NCBI GenBank assembly: GCA_947169395.1 | Contig: CAMVPJ010000011.1 | Location: forward strand, 1 to 26,815 | From: an uncultured Caryophanales bacterium | GTDB lineage: Bacteria > Bacillota_I > Bacilli_A > RF39 > UBA660 | DNA length: 26,815 bases | Reading direction: 5' to 3' | Shown here: piece after piece, positions 23,506-26,815 of the stretch | Numbering within the stretch: position 1 is the first letter of the stretch | How the letters are laid out: each line of letters opens with the position of its first letter | Program-made: the position numbers and the translations under genes | The notes under the pieces: generated by a model | Told to the model about the DNA's origin: nothing | Databases searched by the model: none | What the model saw: the letters and a program-made list of their open reading frames with translations, nothing else

Positions 23506-23606
23506 AGCATCACCACTATATTAATATGTTACTAGTATTATTTGTTGATAAATATAATATTCTTATTTTTATATTTATATGGTAAAATTGAAGTGGGTGA
23601 GTTAGA

Positions 23607-24128
23607 ATGAATGATTATGAAATTATATTTGAGTCAGATAGGATATATTTTATAAAAATAACAGAAAAATTATTAAATGAATATTTAAACATGGTTAATG
23701 ATTATGATGTTAAAAAGTATATTAGTTTATCTAAAGATGAAAATAAAATAACTAAAGAACAAGAATTAGAGTGGATTAAGAGTAAACTAAATAATAATGC
23801 AGTAATATTTTCTATGATTGAAAAAGATACTAATAATTATATAGGTAACATCGAAATAATGTCTATTAATAATAATAATAATAATAATAAAGGAGAACTA
23901 GGTATTGCAATTACTAGAAATATGCAAGATAGGCATTTTGGTCAAGAATCAATTAAAGCATTGTTAAAATATGCATTTAATAAATTAAAATTAGAAGAAG
24001 TATATTTAAAAGTATATGATTTTAATTTAAGAGGTATTGAGTGCTACAAAAAGGTTGGATTTAAAAGATATGACTATGATAATGAACATACTATTTATAT
24101 GAAGGTAAGAAGTGAGGATTATGAATAA
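23607..24128 (+). CDS. GNAT-family N-acetyltransferase
   Basis: A 173-residue acetyltransferase of RimJ/RimL type. The N-terminus (EIIFESDRIYFIKITEKLLN) and the acetyl-CoA-binding segment with GQESIKALLKYAFNKLKLEE (about 110-130) followed by NLRGIECYKKVGFKRY are typical. Its acceptor is unknown. A seven-fold AAT run gives a poly-Asn insert at about residues 88-94, just before the beta strand that leads to the CoA loop. GGGTGAG precedes the ATG. It overlaps the next gene by eight bases. Confidence 0.88.
   Translation: MNDYEIIFESDRIYFIKITEKLLNEYLNMVNDYDVKKYISLSKDENKITKEQELEWIKSKLNNNAVIFSMIEKDTNNYIGNIEIMSINNNNNNNKGELGIAITRNMQDRHFGQESIKALLKYAFNKLKLEEVYLKVYDFNLRGIECYKKVGFKRYDYDNEHTIYMKVRSEDYE
23868..23888 (+). 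repeat. (AAT)7 microsatellite in the GNAT gene
   Basis: Seven perfect AAT units encode seven Asn in frame. Slippage by whole units would alter only the length of the Asn loop. Confidence 0.9.
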
Positions 24129-24801
24129 GAAGTATATAAAAATATCTATAGTATTAAATATATTAATTGTAGTTTTAACTATTTTTGCTAGTCTTACTAT
24201 GTTTTTAGGTATTCGTTACATGGGAGATGATATATTACTTGCAACTAGTAAAATAGGTATGTTTAAGTTTTTTACAGTTGATTCTAATTTATTTCAGGGT
24301 ATTATTTCATTTATATTTATGATATATGAAATAAGACTATTAAAAGGAAGTATAAAAGAGATACCTAAGATATTATATATATTAAAACTAATAGCTACAG
24401 TAGGAGTTACTTTAACATTCTTAACTGTATTTGGTTATCTAGGTTTTATTGTTGATGGCGGAGTTATAGTATTGCTTAAAAATAGTAATCTATTCTTTCA
24501 TTTAATAACTCCATTACTTAGTATAATTACATTTACATTGTTTGAGAAAACTGATAAGTTATCATTTAAATATACTTTTATTGGTACTAGTTCAACTATT
24601 ATATATGCAATATTCTATACAACAAATGTATTTATCCATATTAAAAATGGTAAAGTAGACCCAATCTATGATTGGTACTACTTTGTACAAGGTGGATTAC
24701 ATCAAACATTCTTTGTACTACCTATAATGCTTATATTTTCATATATAATAAGTTTACTATTATGGTATTTTAACAGGAGAGGTTATGAATATCGAAGATA
24801 A
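24121..24801 (+). CDS. Pr6Pr-family integral membrane protein
   Basis: A 226-residue protein with six hydrophobic segments (about residues 8-30, 52-72, 85-108, 118-142, 152-175 and 195-218). KFFTVDSNLF at about 49-58 and LFFHLITPLLSIITFTLFE at about 126-144 match the Pr6Pr (FAR-17a/AIG1-like) group of unknown function. The ATG at 24121 is preferred because GTGAGG precedes it. It overlaps the GNAT gene by eight bases and the next gene by 17, so the three are coupled. Confidence 0.85.
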   Translation: MNKKYIKISIVLNILIVVLTIFASLTMFLGIRYMGDDILLATSKIGMFKFFTVDSNLFQGIISFIFMIYEIRLLKGSIKEIPKILYILKLIATVGVTLTFLTVFGYLGFIVDGGVIVLLKNSNLFFHLITPLLSIITFTLFEKTDKLSFKYTFIGTSSTIIYAIFYTTNVFIHIKNGKVDPIYDWYYFVQGGLHQTFFVLPIMLIFSYIISLLLWYFNRRGYEYRR

Positions 24802-25453
24802 TATATTTAAAAGATATGAGATAGATATTAATAAATTAATTAGTTTTGGTTTTGTTAAAGATAATGATACTTATACATATAATAAAGTATTTATGGATAA
24901 TACTTTTAAAGCAGTGATTACTATTAATAACAATAAAGTATTAGGTAAAGTAATTGATATAGATAGTAATACTATATATAATAATTTTAGATTAAACAGT
25001 AGTTTATCTTATGCAAGTAAAGTAAAAGAAGAATATATAAATATACTTACTTTTATTAGAGATAATTGTTTTAAAAAGAAATACTTTATATTTAATCAGA
25101 CTAATAGAATTAATGATTATATAATGAATACTTATAATAGCACTCCAGAATTCTTATGGGAAAAATATAGTGGATATGGTGTATATAGAAATAAAGATAA
25201 TAATAAATGGTTTGCATTAATAGCTAATATAGATAAATCTAGTATTAGTAATTCAAATGGAGAAGTAGAGATTATTAATGTTAAGTGTAGTAGAGATGAT
25301 ATAAATAACTTAGTAGATAATAAATCATATTTTAAAGCATACCATATGAATAAGAATAATTGGATAACGATATTACTTGATGATAGTATAGATGATAAAG
25401 ATATAATTAAATTAATTGATAATTCATATGAGATGGTAGATAGTAAACATTAA
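24785..25453 (+). CDS. MmcQ/YjbR-family protein
   Basis: A 222-residue protein. The C-terminal half resembles the MmcQ/YjbR fold: FLWEKYSGYGVYRNKDNNKW around residues 119-138 and KAYHMNKNNWITILLD near 181-196, followed by a helix (KDIIKLIDNSYEMV). Residues 1-95 form an extra N-terminal part. YjbR-like proteins have a CyaY-like fold and have been suggested to bind DNA; function is unknown. AGGAGAGG precedes the ATG inside the upstream gene. A terminator follows. Confidence 0.82.
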   Translation: MNIEDNIFKRYEIDINKLISFGFVKDNDTYTYNKVFMDNTFKAVITINNNKVLGKVIDIDSNTIYNNFRLNSSLSYASKVKEEYINILTFIRDNCFKKKYFIFNQTNRINDYIMNTYNSTPEFLWEKYSGYGVYRNKDNNKWFALIANIDKSSISNSNGEVEIINVKCSRDDINNLVDNKSYFKAYHMNKNNWITILLDDSIDDKDIIKLIDNSYEMVDSKH

Positions 25454-25457
25454 TTAA

Positions 25458-25480
25458 GGTAAGATAATCTTATCTTTTTT
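25458..25480 (+). terminator. Terminator after the YjbR-like gene
   Basis: GGTAAGA (25458-25464) pairs with TCTTATC (25468-25474), with one G-U pair, around a 3-nt loop, followed by TTTTTT. Confidence 0.75.
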
Positions 25481-25510
25481 AAATTAGTAGTACAAAACTA
25501 AATAAAACAT

Positions 25511-25518
25511 GATATACT
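25511..25518 (+). promoter_or_regulatory. Extended -10 before the second flavodoxin gene
   Basis: TGATATACT forms an extended -10 (TGnTATACT, beginning one base before this interval). The -35 position is poor. It lies about 30 bp before the gene. Confidence 0.4.
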
Positions 25519-25549
25519 TATTATAGAGATGATTTAGGAGAGTGATTAG

Positions 25550-26014
25550 ATGAATAAAATAGTTTGTTATTTTTCTTGTAGTGGTGTAACTAAGAGTGTT
25601 GCTAGTATGATAAGTAATACACTTAATACTGATATATTTGAAATTGAACCTAGTATTCCATATACTAGAGAGGATTTGGATTGGACTAATAAAAATAGTA
25701 GAACGTCTACTGAGATGAATGATAAAAGTAGTAGGCCTAGTATAAAGAGTAGTGGTGATATTAGTAAGTATGATACTGTAATTATAGGTTTTCCTGTATG
25801 GTGGTATACTGCTCCTACTATTATTAATACTTTTATTGAGTCTAATAATTTTGATGATAAAAAAGTATATATATTTGTAACTAGTGGTTCTAGTAGTGTA
25901 GATAGTAGTTTTAATGATTTAAAAGAAAAGTATCCTAATATTAATTTTATTAGTGGGAAGAGATTTACTAAAGGAGTAGCAAGAGAAGATATATTATCTT
26001 GGATAAATGAATAG
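25550..26014 (+). CDS. Flavodoxin
   Basis: A 154-residue flavodoxin. The phosphate-binding loop is SCSGVTKS at residues 9-16. The FMN ring loops are FPVWWYTAPT at about 83-92 and TSGSSSVDSS at about 113-122. It shares EPSIPYT and the overall plan with the flavodoxin at 19421 but is not closely similar. AGGAGAGTG precedes the ATG. It begins a two-gene unit with the HAD gene four bases downstream. Confidence 0.88.
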   Translation: MNKIVCYFSCSGVTKSVASMISNTLNTDIFEIEPSIPYTREDLDWTNKNSRTSTEMNDKSSRPSIKSSGDISKYDTVIIGFPVWWYTAPTIINTFIESNNFDDKKVYIFVTSGSSSVDSSFNDLKEKYPNINFISGKRFTKGVAREDILSWINE

Positions 26015-26017
26015 AGC

Positions 26018-26542
26018 ATGAATGTAGTATTTTTAGATATAGATGGTGTTTTGCAACCACACACTTCATTTAAAAGATTTGATTATATGAATGATGATAC
26101 TATTAGGTATTTATCTGATAAGTATCATACTGATTATTTTAAATATAGTAGTTATGATGTATGCGCGGTATATGTTGATTGGGATTCTAATGCAGTAGAG
26201 AGATTAAAATATATATTAAATAGTACTAACTCTAATATTATTGTATCTAGTGATTGGAGAGATCCTAATAAGAGTAATAAGATGAAAGATTTACTAAAGA
26301 TTCAAGGTTTGGATAGTTATTATTATGCTGATAATATCTTACTTAGAGATTTTGATAATCATGTAAGAAATAGGGCAAATGAAATAACTGATTCTCTTAA
26401 TAAATATGATATTAGTAATTATATTGTACTTGATGATATGGCAGGATTAGTTGAATATTTTCCTAATAATTTAGTATGTACTAAAAACTGTATTGAAGAT
26501 AAAGATGTAGAATCTGCAATTAAGATATTAAAAAAATTATAA
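26018..26542 (+). CDS. HAD-domain protein of the Swiss Army Knife RNA-repair type
   Basis: A 174-residue HAD protein. Motif I FLDIDGVLQ gives nucleophile Asp7 and Asp9. VSSDWRDPN (about 76-84) carries a motif II serine. YIVLDDMAGL (about 141-150) is motif IV. This layout matches the small HAD_SAK group in which the HAD fold often serves RNA repair proteins; it stands alone here and may simply be a phosphatase. The RBS is weak. The next 200 bp contain no further plus-strand gene. Confidence 0.8.
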   Translation: MNVVFLDIDGVLQPHTSFKRFDYMNDDTIRYLSDKYHTDYFKYSSYDVCAVYVDWDSNAVERLKYILNSTNSNIIVSSDWRDPNKSNKMKDLLKIQGLDSYYYADNILLRDFDNHVRNRANEITDSLNKYDISNYIVLDDMAGLVEYFPNNLVCTKNCIEDKDVESAIKILKKL

Positions 26543-26595
26543 TTAAAGAATAAAATGATATTAATTTAAAATTTAAGATTTTCTTGAATAATCAT

Positions 26596-26624
26596 TTGCA
26601 CAAATCTAAATTTTATGATATTAT
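26596..26624 (+). promoter_or_regulatory. Strong promoter for a short RNA
   Basis: TTGCAC (26596-26601) and TATTAT (26619-26624) are 17 bp apart, with TGA directly before the -10 (extended -10). Predicted start is near 26631. No ORF with an RBS follows on this strand. Confidence 0.6.
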
Positions 26625-26630
26625 GTATAT

Positions 26631-26703
26631 AGATGAGGAATTCTCATATAATAAAAAAAGGATACGTTTGAAGTGAGAATCAGACGCTTCCTCAAAATTT
26701 TTT
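26631..26703 (+). ncRNA. Candidate short RNA with intrinsic terminator
   Basis: From the promoter to a T-run runs a ~72-nt stretch with two competing folds. TGAGGAA (near 26634-26640) pairs with TTCCTCA (near 26690-26696), directly before AAATTTTTTTT. Inside it either TTCTCA pairs with TGAGAA or CGTTTGA pairs with TCAGACG (one G-U). The competing inner stems are switch-like. I recognise no known family. It could be a leader of a gene outside the window or an independent RNA. Confidence 0.5.
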
Positions 26704-26708
26704 TTGGT

Positions 26709-26744
26709 AAGCACCTGATACAACTTTTGTTAATCAGGTGCTTT
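26709..26744. repeat. Strong inverted repeat between converging RNA and ORF
   Basis: AAGCACCTGAT (left arm, near 26709-26719) pairs with ATCAGGTGCTT (right arm, near 26733-26743) and the loop can add ACAA/TTGT. It is more GC-rich than its surroundings. No immediate T-run follows on either strand, so it may be a weak bidirectional terminator, a repeat element or an RNA stability element. Confidence 0.7.
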
Positions 26745-26747
26745 AAC

Positions 26748-26815
26748 TTATCTTACGACAAGCACTAGTACTACTATAAGTAATATTATTATTACTAATA
26801 ATAGAAATATTAAAG
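26748..26815 (-). CDS. Partial hydrophobic ORF entering from the right edge
   Basis: Read on the minus strand, the last 22 codons before the TAA at 26748-26750 are almost purely hydrophobic (LIFLLLVIIILLIVVLVLVV, then Arg). This looks like a C-terminal membrane segment. The start is outside the window and so is any RBS. It could be a tail-anchored protein, a small toxin-like peptide or chance reading of AT-rich DNA. Confidence 0.4.
   Translation of the reverse strand, partial: LIFLLLVIIILLIVVLVLVVR

Larger units (their letters stand above)
23155..23606. other. Gene-poor decayed segment
   Basis: No intact gene is visible in 23155-23606. It contains a short inverted repeat (AAATTGC 23208-23214 with GCAATTT 23220-23226), an open but short plus-strand stretch from 23247 to 23396 (about 49 codons, CGEDNVVKYIERSIESKLNE) that resembles no family I know, the 19-bp inverted repeat, and the truncated minus-strand glycosyltransferase start. 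A TGGTAAAAT box near 23580 may serve the GNAT gene. Confidence 0.5.

Noticed and set aside
19421..26014. Recent duplication of the two flavodoxin genes
   Set aside because: Beyond shared motifs such as EPSIPY the sequences differ too much for a recent copy.
25567..26064. Minus-strand ORF of 165 codons inside the flavodoxin gene
   Set aside because: It is antisense to a recognisable flavodoxin and has no RBS; hydrophobic content is an effect of AT-rich codons.
1..26815. Code 4 (UGA as Trp) as in mycoplasmas
   Set aside because: UGA ends several genes, and Trp is TGG in conserved positions of PheS, PheT and YihY.

Overview
The window is very AT-rich, densely packed bacterial chromosome. TGA is used as a normal stop (for example at 5005-5007, 13797-13799, 16408-16410 and 19922-19924) and Trp is TGG, so this is genetic code 11 and not a code-4 mycoplasma. 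Several things point to a low-GC Bacillota of class Bacilli: Gram-positive AGGAGG-type ribosome binding sites, a T-box in front of pheS, UPF0316, omega, YtqA-type radical SAM and Veg proteins, and above all spore-associated genes (SpoVS, a SpoVID-like/YsxE-like pair, YabG). The tmRNA tag ending in AFA resembles Mollicutes. An uncultured gut lineage near RF39 or Erysipelotrichales would fit, but that placement is inference.

Layout. 3-822: 3' part of a repeat protein with nine 63-bp leucine-rich units, broken by a frameshift. 884-6145: translation block, with a T-box, pheS, pheT, a HAD fragment and trpS, closed by a bidirectional terminator. 6118-7798 (minus): a radical SAM tRNA-modification-type enzyme and a class I glutamine amidotransferase. 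7899-14671 (plus): spoVS, an acidic orphan protein, a SufU-like scaffold, an unknown protein, pyrimidine-nucleoside phosphorylase, rpoZ, a YihY-type membrane protein, an unidentified structured RNA with its own terminator, then the spoVID-like/ysxE-like pair. 14663-15338 (minus): a 55-residue membrane peptide and a UPF0316 protein. 15389-15622: remnant of a RhuM-family gene. 15631-17016: yabG, veg and the tmRNA gene. 17095-18255 (minus): a HipA-like kinase with no HipB.

From about 18300 to the right edge the window becomes an accessory region of small enzymes in tight operons. It holds an aldo/keto reductase, two flavodoxins, an NTF2-like protein, a cupin, a Nudix-like protein without a Nudix box, a cation-efflux gene carrying two apparent single-A deletions, and an orphan protein of different base composition. 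It also holds a decayed patch with a glycosyltransferase fragment and a 19-bp inverted repeat, then GNAT, Pr6Pr, MmcQ/YjbR and HAD-family genes. At the right edge a promoter/short-RNA/terminator unit faces the end of a very hydrophobic minus-strand ORF.

The best candidates for something undescribed are the structured RNA at 12870-13012, the short RNA at 26631-26703 with its converging hydrophobic ORF, the orphan proteins at 8217-9548 and 22363-23091, and the partial sporulation gene set in such an AT-rich genome. Three frameshifts all sit in A-runs, so some may be assembly errors. No complete new system with several co-operating parts can be demonstrated from the sequence alone.
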